NCBI GenBank assembly: GCA_035937795.1
Contig: DASZHO010000089.1
Span: 1 to 64,000 of the forward strand
Length of the DNA: 64,000 bases
DNA from: JAMQPK01 sp035937795
GTDB lineage: Bacteria > Acidobacteriota > Vicinamibacteria > Vicinamibacterales > JAMQPK01
Direction: 5' to 3'
Shown here piece after piece: positions 25,533-34,386 of this stretch; within the stretch, counting starts at the first letter, position 1, and each line of letters opens with the position of its first letter. A model generated the notes under the pieces. That model was not told where the DNA came from. It ran no database searches and saw only the letters and a list, made by a program, of their open reading frames with translations. The translations under genes were made by a program, and so were the position numbers.

Positions 25533-26793
25533 GTTCGCCTCCGCTGCCGGCGTTGCCAGGATAGCTGGACGCGGCCAGATCCTGATGCAGGATCAGCATC
25601 CGGAATTTGTCCACCAGATAGCTCACGATGTTCGGCGAGGCCGGCGCGGGAGTCGCATTGGAGACCGGCGGCAGCGAGCGCAAAAAGGCGACGAGCGCGT
25701 TCAAATCCCCTGGCGTCATGAACGCGTAATCCGGCCACGGCATCGGGAACGGCAGCATGCGGCTGCCGTCGCGCCGCTCGCCCCTGGTCAGCAACGTCTT
25801 GATCTGGTCGTCGGTCCAGTTGCCGAGTCCGGTGGCCTTGTCCGATGTGAGGTTGTACGAGACGAACGTGCCGAACGGCCTGAGCTCGAATCTCTGGCCA
25901 CCGGCGTATTTGAACGGCTCAATCACGGTGTTGTCGTCGCGGAACGGCGAGTGGCAGAACGCGCAGCCGGTAACGGCGGCGATATATTCACCGTGCCGGA
26001 TCGTATTTTTTGCGGCCCGCTCCTGCTCGTCGCGATAGAACGCCGCCACATCGTCGCCCTTCATGTCCCAGAGCGGCTTCCGGCCGAGCGACTTCACATA
26101 CACCGCCAACCGCCACAACTCGGGCTCGGTGGCCGCGCCGAGAAACGACGGCATCGGGGTGCCGTTCATCCCCGTGCGGAAGCGCAGGAAGATCTCGCGC
26201 ACGGTGCTGCCGCCCCGGAACGTCCACGGCTCGGTCAGGTCGGTCGCGCGAGCCGGCTGCCCCCAGCCGTCCCTCATCGCCTGCGCGATGGCGCCACTGC
26301 CGCGTCCGTCACTGCCGTGGCAGGCGGAGCACTTCAACTTCTCGTACACCGCGCGGCCGGCTTCCGCATTCTGTTCCGTCTCCGGCAGCTCGGCGCCGAT
26401 GGCAATCGACCGCGGGAGCTCGCCCACAAATCTCGGCGAGAACGATTTCACCTGCGCGACCAGCGCCTGCACTTGTGCCGGGGTAAGAACGGCCTTCCAC
26501 GTGGGCATCGACGTGCCGTGGAGCCCTTCGGTGATGCTGCGGGCGAGGTCGGCGTCGGTCGGCAGGCTGCCGGTGTCGGTTGAACGGATTTTGAAGCGGC
26601 CGCTGGTGAAATCGTGCGGCCGCGGATTCAGCAGGCCCGCGTATTCGCCGTCGCCGCGCCCGGTGTTGCCATGGCACGACGCGCAGCGCTGCTGGTAAAG
26701 CGCGGCGCCCTCGGCAGAGGATGATGTTTGCGCTGCAACCTGGAGCGGAACGACAACGAGCGCGGCCGAAAGGGCGAGGGCACGACGCACCAC
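25528..26793 (-). CDS. Trihaem c-type cytochrome
   Basis: A 421-residue secreted protein (signal peptide 1-22, GTG start at 26793) with three CxxCH haem sites: CASCH (near residue 37), CSACH (near 157) and CAFCH (near 277). Each lies in its own class I-type domain with a candidate distal Met (GTSMPTW, GTPMPSF, PFPMPWPDY). The third domain is homologous to the monohaem cytochrome downstream. The likely role is periplasmic electron transfer, but no dehydrogenase gene is adjacent. It starts 10 bp upstream of the rseP stop on the same strand. Confidence 0.88.
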   Translation of the reverse strand: MVRRALALSAALVVVPLQVAAQTSSSAEGAALYQQRCASCHGNTGRGDGEYAGLLNPRPHDFTSGRFKIRSTDTGSLPTDADLARSITEGLHGTSMPTWKAVLTPAQVQALVAQVKSFSPRFVGELPRSIAIGAELPETEQNAEAGRAVYEKLKCSACHGSDGRGSGAIAQAMRDGWGQPARATDLTEPWTFRGGSTVREIFLRFRTGMNGTPMPSFLGAATEPELWRLAVYVKSLGRKPLWDMKGDDVAAFYRDEQERAAKNTIRHGEYIAAVTGCAFCHSPFRDDNTVIEPFKYAGGQRFELRPFGTFVSYNLTSDKATGLGNWTDDQIKTLLTRGERRDGSRMLPFPMPWPDYAFMTPGDLNALVAFLRSLPPVSNATPAPASPNIVSYLVDKFRMLILHQDLAASSYPGNAGSGGEQ

Positions 26794-26803
26794 GCCTGCG
26801 ATT

Positions 26804-28120
26804 CTATCGCCAGGGCATCAATTTCTCGAACAGCGGAATGCGCGTGAGATCGTTATAGATGACCGTGACCATCAACATCAACAGCACCGCGAAGCCCGCC
26901 AGGAACATTTTCTCCTTGACGCGCGTGCTGAAGTCGCGGCGCGCGAGCCCTTCGAGCGCCATGATGAAAATGTGGCCGCCATCGAGCACGGGAATCGGCA
27001 GCAGGTTCAGCAGGCCGAGATTCAGACTGATCGACGCCATCAACGACAGCAGCGGAATCCAGCCCGCCTGTGCCGATTCGCCGGAGAGCTGCGCGATGGC
27101 GAGCGGCCCCATCAGCTGCCTCGTCGATGTCTCGCGCGTGATCAGCTGACCCACCGTTTGGAAGATCAGCTTGGCCGACTCGTAGTTGCGCTGGATGCTC
27201 ATCCCGATGGCATCGATCGGCCCCGGCTTGATCATCGTGAGGTCTTCGGCGATGTTGATGCCGATCCGGCCGTTCCTCCCGCTCAGCTCCGGCGTAATCC
27301 TGACATCCTCCGTCGTGCCGTTCCTGGCAATCGTGAGCGTGACGGTAACGTTGGCCTTCTTCGATATCGCATCAATCAGCTCTTTGGGAAACGTGACCGG
27401 CGCGCGGTCCACGGCGAGGATCACATCGTTGGCTTTCAGGGCGGCGCGTTCGGCCGGCGAGCCCGGCAGCACGGAGACGACGTGGGGATGCACATCGGGA
27501 AGCACGCCCACGTCGCCCACTTCGTACTTGGTCTGCGGCGTCGGCGTGACGTCCACCGTGACTTCCTTGCCATCGCGCATCAGCGTGATGGGCGTTTCGC
27601 GGTTGGCCCGCGTGCCGACGGCAACCAGGAATTGCTCCCACGTGTTCACGTCGCGGCCGGCCACGCTCACGATTCGATCGCCGGTACGGATGCCGCCTTT
27701 GGCCGCCGCCGAGCCTTCCGCCACCTGACCGACGATCGGCGGCTTGGATTGAAACGCGGGGACTTCGGCGCCGCGCATCAGCACACCGGCCGTGACCACG
27801 ACCGCCAGCAGGAGGTTCATCGCGGGTCCCATCACCAGCACCTGGAACCGCTGCCACTTGGTTTTCGACAAGAATTCGTCCGGACGGCCCGTGCGCGGAT
27901 CGTCGGGGTTCTCGCCGGCCATCTTCACGTAGCCGCCGAGCGGAATCGCGCTGATGCAGTATTCGGTGTCGCCGCGCGTGAAGCCGAAAAGTCGAGGCCC
28001 GAAGCCGAGCGAGAATTTCACCACGCGCACGCCGATGCGGCGGGCCATCAGAAAATGGCCCAGTTCATGGACGAAGATGAGCACCCCGAGGACGAAGGCA
28101 AACGCCAGAATGGTGATCAA
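26804..28120 (-). CDS. rseP: RIP metalloprotease RseP (site-2 protease)
   Basis: A 438-residue intramembrane zinc protease. The active site HELGH is at residues 18-22, and the second metal motif is NLLPIPVLDGGH near residue 385. Two PDZ domains lie between (around residues 120-205 and 215-290: VAEGSAAAKGGIRTGDRIVSV, and SVLPGSPAERAALKANDVILAV). It cuts anti-sigma factors or other membrane substrates after a first cleavage. The apparent start is TTG at 28120, ten bases after the dxr stop; no ATG precedes HELGH. The uppS-cdsA-dxr-rseP order is common. Confidence 0.95.
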   Translation of the reverse strand: MITILAFAFVLGVLIFVHELGHFLMARRIGVRVVKFSLGFGPRLFGFTRGDTEYCISAIPLGGYVKMAGENPDDPRTGRPDEFLSKTKWQRFQVLVMGPAMNLLLAVVVTAGVLMRGAEVPAFQSKPPIVGQVAEGSAAAKGGIRTGDRIVSVAGRDVNTWEQFLVAVGTRANRETPITLMRDGKEVTVDVTPTPQTKYEVGDVGVLPDVHPHVVSVLPGSPAERAALKANDVILAVDRAPVTFPKELIDAISKKANVTVTLTIARNGTTEDVRITPELSGRNGRIGINIAEDLTMIKPGPIDAIGMSIQRNYESAKLIFQTVGQLITRETSTRQLMGPLAIAQLSGESAQAGWIPLLSLMASISLNLGLLNLLPIPVLDGGHIFIMALEGLARRDFSTRVKEKMFLAGFAVLLMLMVTVIYNDLTRIPLFEKLMPWR

Positions 28121-28130
28121 AACAGGAACC

Positions 28131-29291
28131 TCAGACCTTCAATTCTATCTCCCTGAGCAACTTCTGGGAATAGCGGCGGGCCCATCGATCGACCTCGCGC
28201 ACCTGGTCGAGGGTGGTGACCGGACTGGCCGAATGCGCGTCCATCGCCTGCCCGATGACGCGCGGGATCGACCCGAACGAAATCTTCTCTTCAAGATACG
28301 ACGCCACGGCCGCTTCGTTGGCCGCATTCAGCACGACGGCGTGGCTGGGACCCGACTCGAGCGCACGGTAAGCCAGCCGCAGGCACGGAAAGCGTTCGAG
28401 GTCAGGCTTGTGGAACTCGAGCCGGCCCATGGCCTCCAGGTCGAGTCTCGCCATGGGAGCCTCCCATCGTTCGGGATACGAACAGGCATATTGAATCGGC
28501 AGCTTCATGTCGGCGCCGCCCAGCTGGGCGATGATCGACCCGTCACGCAGCTCCACCATCGAATGCACGATCGATTGTGGATGAATGACGACGTCGATTT
28601 GATTGGCGGGCAGATCGAACAGCCAATGCGCCTCGATCACCTCGAGCCCCTTGTTCATCAGCGTGGCCGAATCGATCGTGATTTTCCGGCCCATCCGCCA
28701 CGTGGGATGCTGCAGGGCGGCGGCGGGCGTCGCCGTCTCGAGCGCGCCCGCGGCCATTTCTCGAAACGGCCCGCCGGACGCCGTCAGAATGATGCGGCGA
28801 ATCTCCTCCCGGCGGCGGCCATGCAGGCACTGGTGAATCGCGTTGTGCTCGCTGTCGACCGGCAGGATGGCGACCCCGCGCCTGCGGGCGGCGGCGGTCA
28901 CCAGCGAGCCGGCCATCACCAGCACTTCCTTGTTGGCGAGCGCAATTGTCTTGCCCGCTTCAATCGCCGCCAGCACCGCTTCGAGGCCCGCGGTGCCGGA
29001 GGAGGCGCAGATCACGATGTCGACGTCACGATGGGTGGCCACGGCGATCAACCCGCCGGACCCGGCGGCCGCGCGTTCGGCATGGTAGGCCGCCGTCACG
29101 GCGCGCAGCGCGTCTTCGGTGGCCATTCCGATCACTTTTGGCTGGAACTCAGCCGCCTGGGCCGCGAACAGGGCGGCGTTGGACCCACCCGCGAGCCCAA
29201 TCACCCGAAGCTTATCGGGATGCGCGCGCGCGACGTCGAGCGCGCTCTGCCCGATGGATCCCGTCGAGCCGAGAATGGCGAGATTCTTCAT
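28131..29291 (-). CDS. dxr: 1-deoxy-D-xylulose 5-phosphate reductoisomerase
   Basis: A 386-residue NADPH enzyme making 2-C-methyl-D-erythritol 4-phosphate, the second step of the MEP isoprenoid pathway. The nucleotide-binding N-terminus is LAILGSTGSIGQSALDVARAH. The metal-binding and substrate segments are VDSEHNAIHQCL, TASGGPFR and MGRKITIDSATLMNKGLEVIEAHWLF. Length is typical. It supplies isoprenyl units to UppS, two genes upstream. Confidence 0.97.
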   Translation of the reverse strand: MKNLAILGSTGSIGQSALDVARAHPDKLRVIGLAGGSNAALFAAQAAEFQPKVIGMATEDALRAVTAAYHAERAAAGSGGLIAVATHRDVDIVICASSGTAGLEAVLAAIEAGKTIALANKEVLVMAGSLVTAAARRRGVAILPVDSEHNAIHQCLHGRRREEIRRIILTASGGPFREMAAGALETATPAAALQHPTWRMGRKITIDSATLMNKGLEVIEAHWLFDLPANQIDVVIHPQSIVHSMVELRDGSIIAQLGGADMKLPIQYACSYPERWEAPMARLDLEAMGRLEFHKPDLERFPCLRLAYRALESGPSHAVVLNAANEAAVASYLEEKISFGSIPRVIGQAMDAHSASPVTTLDQVREVDRWARRYSQKLLREIELKV

Positions 29292-29310
29292 GCGAGATTC
29301 ATCATGCTGG

Positions 29311-29342
29311 ACACGATATCGGACCTAGACACGATATCGGAC
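29311..29342. repeat. Two 14-bp direct repeats upstream of dxr
   Basis: ACACGATATCGGAC occurs at 29311-29324 and again at 29329-29342, separated by CTAG, so the period is 18 bp. The GATATC core of each copy is palindromic. Position is between cdsA and dxr (both minus), about 20 bp before the dxr start. Confidence 0.75.
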
Positions 29343-29370
29343 GATGCGCCCCGGAAGCATCGATGCGCCG

Positions 29371-30165
29371 TCAAAATCGATATCTCACGAAGACATAAAA
29401 CACCGGTGCCGCGAACAGCAGCGCATCGATGCGGTCGAGCACACCGCCGTGGCCGGGGATCAGCGCAGAGGCGTCTTTGACGCCGGCGCTCCGTTTCAGC
29501 AACGACTCAAACAGATCGCCAACGATGCCCACGGCGACGATGGCCAGTCCGAGGCCGAGGCGCCAGGGCAGGGCGACGAAAGGCAGCCACCAGTGGCCGA
29601 TGACGCCGACCGCAAGCGCGCCGCCGATGAATCCGCCGAGCGCGCCTTCGACGGTCTTCTTCGGGCTCACAACGGGGGCGAGGAGATGCCGCCCGAACAG
29701 TCGTCCGCTGTAGTACTGAACCGAGTCGCTGATCACGACGGTTAAAATCAACAACAAGACCGCTTCCCGTCCGAGCGTCCAGCGCGTCGCGGCGAGCATC
29801 CCGAGCGGCAAGCCAAGATACAGCGGCGCGAACGCCGAGACGGCGGCGTTCTGCAGCGCCTCTCCGCTTTGCCTGCCGGCCGCCGCGGCGGCCAGGACCA
29901 CCGCCGACAGACCGAGCGTCGTCCCGACCATCGCCACTTCGACGGGGAGCCCGGGCACGCCGACCGCGATGCACGACAACGCGGTGGCCATGCCGGCCGC
30001 CGGCTTTGATACCGTAGCGCCGGTGCGAGCGGCGATCCCGGCGTACTCGCGGAACGCGAGCAGCGCGACAACAACCGCGATGCCGACCAGATACAGCGGC
30101 GGCAGGAACCAGAGCGCGAGGACTACGCCGCCGAGCAGCACCGCGCCGCTGAATAGCCGTGTCAT
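29371..30165 (-). CDS. cdsA: Phosphatidate cytidylyltransferase
   Basis: A 264-residue polytopic membrane enzyme making CDP-diacylglycerol from phosphatidate and CTP, the branch point of phospholipid synthesis. The C-terminal signature is present (VSPKKTVEGALGGFIGG, DLFESLLKRSAGVKDASALIPGHGGVLDRIDALL) with the catalytic Lys and Asp residues. About eight hydrophobic helices are predicted. It lies between uppS and dxr. Confidence 0.95.
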   Translation of the reverse strand: MTRLFSGAVLLGGVVLALWFLPPLYLVGIAVVVALLAFREYAGIAARTGATVSKPAAGMATALSCIAVGVPGLPVEVAMVGTTLGLSAVVLAAAAAGRQSGEALQNAAVSAFAPLYLGLPLGMLAATRWTLGREAVLLLILTVVISDSVQYYSGRLFGRHLLAPVVSPKKTVEGALGGFIGGALAVGVIGHWWLPFVALPWRLGLGLAIVAVGIVGDLFESLLKRSAGVKDASALIPGHGGVLDRIDALLFAAPVFYVFVRYRF

Positions 30166-30183
30166 CGTTATTCAGTGTCTAGT

Positions 30184-30196
30184 GGGGCGCTGCCCC
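30184..30196. other. GC hairpin in the uppS-cdsA spacer
   Basis: GGGGC-GCT-GCCCC forms a perfect 5-bp stem in the 101-bp gap between uppS and cdsA. No T-tract follows on either strand, so it is not a convincing terminator. Nothing else is seen in the gap. Confidence 0.3.
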
Positions 30197-30266
30197 GCGG
30201 GCTGTACCTCGCAGCCGCAGAGGCGGGCCGGCGTTGCCTTGGCGATGATCTGCCTGGTCACACGAC

Positions 30267-31058
30267 TCAGCGCGTGAGCACGGGCGCGGGTTTCAGGCCG
30301 CCGTACCGGCGGTCACGTTTCTGATAGGCAAGAACCGCTTCGAGCAAATCGCTTCGCCGGAAGTCGGGCCACAGCCTGTCGGTGACCCAAATCTCCGAAT
30401 AGGCAATCTGCCACAACAGGAAATTGCTCACGCGCATCTCGCCGCTGGTACGAATCAGCAAGTCCGGATCGGGTTGTCCCGCGGTGTAGAGAAATTCGGC
30501 AAATTTACGCTCATCGAGGTCCATCGGGCGAACACCTGCCTCGATGGCGCGGCGCGTGGCGTCGACGATTTCGGCGCGGCCGCTGTAATTCAGCGCGATG
30601 TTGAACCGCATGCCGGAATTGGGGGCCGTCGCTTCCTGTCCCGCGTTGAGCTCTTCGAGCACGTCGCTCGACAGCTCGTCTGTGCGGCCGATCACGGAGA
30701 ACCGGATGTTGCTGCGATTGATCGCATCCAGCTCAAGGCGCAGATAGCGCTTCAGCAGCGTCATCAGCATGTTTACCTCGGAGGCCGGGCGCTTCCAGTT
30801 TTCCACCGAGAACGCGTAGAGCGTGAGCACCCGGATGCCGAGACGGGCCGACGTCTCGACCACTTCGCGCACTGATTCGATGCCGGCGCGGTGGCCTTCC
30901 ACGCGCGGCAGATGGCGCTGGGCGGCCCACCGCCCGTTGCCATCCATGATGATAGCGATGTGGGCGGGCAGGGCATCGAAATTGACCTCGCGGGCAAGCG
31001 TCTCGTCGGGAGAGCCCCGGGGGATCTTTTCAAGAAGCTGATCGAGCGACATCTTCAA
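30267..31058 (-). CDS. uppS: Undecaprenyl diphosphate synthase
   Basis: A 263-residue cis-prenyltransferase that makes the C55 carrier lipid for peptidoglycan and glycans. Family motifs: IAIIMDGNGRWAAQRHLPRVEGHRAGIESVREVVE, LTLYAFSVENWKRP, and the C-terminal DLLIRTSGEMRVSNFLLWQIAYSE. The start may be TTG at 31058 (overlapping the truA stop, TTGA) or ATG at 31052. Confidence 0.96.
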   Translation of the reverse strand: MKMSLDQLLEKIPRGSPDETLAREVNFDALPAHIAIIMDGNGRWAAQRHLPRVEGHRAGIESVREVVETSARLGIRVLTLYAFSVENWKRPASEVNMLMTLLKRYLRLELDAINRSNIRFSVIGRTDELSSDVLEELNAGQEATAPNSGMRFNIALNYSGRAEIVDATRRAIEAGVRPMDLDERKFAEFLYTAGQPDPDLLIRTSGEMRVSNFLLWQIAYSEIWVTDRLWPDFRRSDLLEAVLAYQKRDRRYGGLKPAPVLTR

Positions 31059-31843
31059 GAGAAGGATACCGGAGCCGCAGCATCGTAATCAACGCGCACG
31101 AGATAGAGTCCGTGGGGCGGCGCCGTCGGTCCCGCGTCGCCCCGGTTTCCCGATACCAGCAGCCGCTCCATCGAGTCGACCGGGCGGCGGCTGGTTCCGA
31201 TGTCCACGAACGTTCCGATAATGGCGCGCACCATGTATTTGAGGAAGCCGCCGCCCGCGATTTCGTAGGTGAGCAGGCGGCCGCCGCCGGCCAGCGGCGT
31301 TTCCGTCCATTCCGACGATGTGATGGTGCGGATGCTGGTCGTCGCCTTGTTGCCGGCGGACTGGAACGCCGCGAAATCGTGCTCGCCCGCCAGCGTGCGC
31401 GCGGCCTCGCGCATGTTGTCGAGATTCAGCGCGCGTGGGACATGCCAGGCGTAGCGGCGGTCGAAGGGGCTGACAAGCTCGGCATTCACGATGCGGTACC
31501 GGTAGAGCTTGGCTCTCGCCGAAAACCGCGCGTTGAAATCGTCGGCCGCCTCTTCCACGGCCAGCACCCGGACATCGTTCGATCCCGTGGCGCTCAGCGT
31601 GGCGTTGAGCGCCTTCTTCAGATCGCCGGGAGAAATCCGGCCGGACAGCCTGCAGCTGGCCACCTGGCCGAGCGCGTGCACGCCGGCATCCGTGCGGCCG
31701 GCGCCGGAGACGATCACGTCAGCGCCTTCGATCGGCGCGAGCGCCTCTTCCAGCACCTGCTGGACCGAACGCGCGTTGGACTGGCGCTGAAAGCCGCCGA
31801 AGTCGGTGCCGTCGTAGGAGAGCATGATCTTGAAGGTGCGCAT
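31055..31843 (-). CDS. truA: tRNA pseudouridine(38-40) synthase
   Basis: A 262-residue enzyme that isomerises uridines 38-40 in the tRNA anticodon arm. The catalytic Asp is in GAGRTDAGVHALGQV (about residue 52). Further TruA features are LSYDGTDFGGFQRQSNARSVQQVLEEAL, RYAWHVPRALNLDNM and GGFLKYMVRAIIGTFVDIG. Length is typical. It overlaps uppS by 4 bp and follows pyrE by 10 bp. Confidence 0.96.
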   Translation of the reverse strand: MRTFKIMLSYDGTDFGGFQRQSNARSVQQVLEEALAPIEGADVIVSGAGRTDAGVHALGQVASCRLSGRISPGDLKKALNATLSATGSNDVRVLAVEEAADDFNARFSARAKLYRYRIVNAELVSPFDRRYAWHVPRALNLDNMREAARTLAGEHDFAAFQSAGNKATTSIRTITSSEWTETPLAGGGRLLTYEIAGGGFLKYMVRAIIGTFVDIGTSRRPVDSMERLLVSGNRGDAGPTAPPHGLYLVRVDYDAAAPVSFS

Positions 31844-31853
31844 GCCTCACCAG

Positions 31854-32429
31854 TCAGGTCCTCGATCCGGGCTTCACCGCCGGAATGCCTTGAGCGCAGA
31901 GCGGGCATCGCTCCTGGTCGTATGTGGGCAACGACAACGTGATCAGCGCCGCGTACGGGAGACCGAAGTCGATCGTGCCGGCGCTGCGATCGACAATCGC
32001 CGCCGCTCCGACGACCTCGGCGCCCGCCGCTCTGGCCACCGCCATCGTCTCGCGCGTCGAACCGCCGGTGGTGAATACGTCTTCCACGACCAGCGCGCGC
32101 TCGCCGGGTTTCAGCGTGAATCCGCGGCGCAGGCCGAGCGCGGGCGGCGTGCCCGACCGCTCGGCAAACAGCGCGCGCACACCGAGCGCGCGCGCTACTT
32201 CATGACCGATGATGATGCCGCCAAGCGCCGGCGAGAGGACAACGTCCGGCCGCAGGTCCTTGACCTTCGCGGCCAGCGCCGACCCCAGCGCCGCCGCGTC
32301 GGCCGGATTCTGCAGCACGAGCGCCGACTGCATGTAGCCCGGGCTGTGAAGGCCCGATGAAAGACGGAAGTGCCCCTCGAGATACGCCCCAGCGCGCCGG
32401 AAGAGCGAAAGCGCGTCGTTTTGTTCCAT
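31854..32429 (-). CDS. pyrE: Orotate phosphoribosyltransferase
   Basis: A 191-residue enzyme making OMP from orotate and PRPP. The PRPP-binding motif is LVVEDVFTTGGSTRETMAVAR (13-residue motif with two acidic residues), and the substrate region is SSGLHSPGYMQSALVLQNP. The C-terminus has a CPLCAQGIP motif, also seen in the second PyrE-like protein at 35158. It is first in the pyrE-truA-uppS-cdsA-dxr-rseP run, away from the other pyr genes. Confidence 0.93.
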   Translation of the reverse strand: MEQNDALSLFRRAGAYLEGHFRLSSGLHSPGYMQSALVLQNPADAAALGSALAAKVKDLRPDVVLSPALGGIIIGHEVARALGVRALFAERSGTPPALGLRRGFTLKPGERALVVEDVFTTGGSTRETMAVARAAGAEVVGAAAIVDRSAGTIDFGLPYAALITLSLPTYDQERCPLCAQGIPAVKPGSRT

Positions 32430-32466
32430 GTCAACCGCCTAGTATACGATCCACGCGCGTGCCGAC

Positions 32467-33228
32467 ATGCTGCCGGTAACGGTCACCGTGATCACGAAAA
32501 ACGAAGCCGAGGCGCTGGCAGACGCGCTGCGGTCCGTCTCGTGGGCCGCCGAATTGATCGTGATCGATGCGGAGAGCAGCGACGACACCGTGAACATCGC
32601 GCGGCAGTTCACCGATCGCGTGTACGTGCGGCCGTGGAACGGCTACATCGATCAGAAAAATCACGCCGCCGGCCTGTCGTCGCACGACTGGATTTTTTCG
32701 CTCGACGCCGACGAACGCGCCACGCCCGAGCTCGGCGAGGAGATTCGATCGCTGCTCAGGACCGACCCGCCGTCGAACGGCTATCGCATGCCGCGCGTGT
32801 CCTTCTACTTCGGCCGGTGGATGCGCACAACCGACATGTATCCCGACTATCAATTGCGCCTCTACGATCGCCGCCGGGCGCGATGGGACGGCCTGTACGT
32901 CCACGAGTCGGTGAAAGTGGACGGGCCGGTCGGGTATCTGAAGAGCGAGCTCCAGCATCATCCCTATCGCGATCTCTCCGAGCACCTTGTCCGGATGGAT
33001 CGATACACGGCGCTCGCCGCCAGGCAGATGTACGAGGGCGGCCAGCGCGCGAGCGCGATGGATCTGCTCTTCCACCCGCCCGCGGCGTTCTTGAGAAACT
33101 ACCTTCTCAAAGGCGGCTTTCGCGACGGCAAGGCGGGGCTTGTGATCTCGATCGTGAACTCGTATTACGTATTTCTCAAGTTCGCGAAGGTATGGGAGAT
33201 ACAAAGGGCGCTGCCGAGTGATCGGTGA
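32467..33228 (+). CDS. Glycosyltransferase family 2 (WaaE/LgtF-like)
   Basis: A 253-residue GT-A fold enzyme. Visible are VTVITKNEAEALADALRSVSWAAELIVIDAESSDDT (nucleotide-sugar binding), SLDADERATPEL (the DxD metal site) and YPDYQLRLYDRRRARWDGLYVHESV (acceptor side). This matches the WaaE/KdtX-type glucosyltransferases that add sugar to the LPS inner core, and also lipid-linked GT2 enzymes. It has no membrane helix. It overlaps no gene and is 6 bp before the GT4 gene, probably the same operon. The donor sugar cannot be told. Confidence 0.85.
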   Translation: MLPVTVTVITKNEAEALADALRSVSWAAELIVIDAESSDDTVNIARQFTDRVYVRPWNGYIDQKNHAAGLSSHDWIFSLDADERATPELGEEIRSLLRTDPPSNGYRMPRVSFYFGRWMRTTDMYPDYQLRLYDRRRARWDGLYVHESVKVDGPVGYLKSELQHHPYRDLSEHLVRMDRYTALAARQMYEGGQRASAMDLLFHPPAAFLRNYLLKGGFRDGKAGLVISIVNSYYVFLKFAKVWEIQRALPSDR

Positions 33229-33234
33229 CGAGCC

Positions 33235-34386
33235 ATGTTTTCTCTCCACATCGACACGCAGCGTGACTGGCGCGGCGGCCAGCGGCAAGTTCTGCTCACC
33301 GTGCTCGGTCTGCGCGAGCGCGGGCATCGCGCGGTCCTTCTGGCGCACCCGGAAGGCGAGCTTGCGAAGCGGGCCTCCGAAGGGCACGACCTGCTGAAGC
33401 TGGCGCCGCGCACCGAAGTCGACCTTCACGCCGGCTGGCGGCTCTCCCGGATCATCAGAGAACTGAAGCCCGACCTCGTACACGCGCACGATCCGCACGC
33501 GGTGGCCGCAGCCGCCCTTGCTCTCGCTTTCAATACGTCGTCGGAGGGTCCGGGGTTGATCGCCTCGCGGCGCGTGGCGTTTCACCTGAAGCCAAACGCG
33601 TTCTCCAGGTGGAAATACCGCCAGGTCGACTGCTTCATCGCGGCCTCCGCCTCGATTCACGCCACGCTGCTGAACGACGGCATCGAACCGTCGAAGATCG
33701 CCACGGTCTACGAGGGGATCGACGTTCATCGCATTCAGGCCGAGCCCCGCGCAAGCATTCACGCGGAGCTCTGGCTGCCCACGAACGCGCCGATCGTCGG
33801 CGCGACCGGTGCGCTGACCGCCGAGAAAGGCCACCGGCACCTGATCGACGCGGCGGCGCTCGTGGTTCGTGACGTCCCGGACGCCCGTTTCGTGATTCTT
33901 GGAGAAGGCGAGCTCCGGCCGTCGCTCGAGCGTCAGGTGCGGGAGCTCCATCTCGACAAGCACGTGCTGCTGCCGGGCTTCCGAGCCGACGTGCTCGCGT
34001 TCCTGCGGGCGTTCGACGTCTTCGTCATGCCGTCGATCGCCGAAGGCTTGGGGACGTCGCTGCTCGATGCGATGGCGGCGTCGAAGGCGACCGTCGCCAC
34101 GCGCACCGGCGGCATTCCGGAAGTGGTCGTCGACGAAGAGACGGGCCTGCTCGTGCCGCCGCGGGACCATCTGGCGCTCGCGAGCGCGATTTCGCGATTG
34201 CTGAAGGATGGGAACCTGCGCGAGCGGATGGGACAGGCCGGCCTCGCGCGGGTGGAGAAGCTGTTCAGCGCCGACCGGATGGTCGACCAGACGCTCGACG
34301 TCTACCGCGCCCATGCGCGGCACCACGGCGAAGCGGGCGGCAAAATCCCCTTAGCGGGCAGGCTGCGTCCCCCTTCGCGCGGTTGA
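33235..34386 (+). CDS. Glycosyltransferase family 4
   Basis: A 383-residue GT-B enzyme. The N-terminal acceptor domain begins HIDTQRDWRGGQRQVLLTVLGLRERGH. The C-terminal donor domain has VGATGALTAEKGHRHLIDAAALV, FVILGEGELRPSLERQV, and FVMPSIAEGLGTSLLDAMAASKATVATRTGGIPEVVVDEETGLLVP (E-x7-E type motif). With the GT2 gene it probably builds an envelope glycan. Its last 122 bp (C-terminal tail past the fold) overlap the 3' end of the convergent TIGR02757 gene. Confidence 0.88.
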   Translation: MFSLHIDTQRDWRGGQRQVLLTVLGLRERGHRAVLLAHPEGELAKRASEGHDLLKLAPRTEVDLHAGWRLSRIIRELKPDLVHAHDPHAVAAAALALAFNTSSEGPGLIASRRVAFHLKPNAFSRWKYRQVDCFIAASASIHATLLNDGIEPSKIATVYEGIDVHRIQAEPRASIHAELWLPTNAPIVGATGALTAEKGHRHLIDAAALVVRDVPDARFVILGEGELRPSLERQVRELHLDKHVLLPGFRADVLAFLRAFDVFVMPSIAEGLGTSLLDAMAASKATVATRTGGIPEVVVDEETGLLVPPRDHLALASAISRLLKDGNLRERMGQAGLARVEKLFSADRMVDQTLDVYRAHARHHGEAGGKIPLAGRLRPPSRG

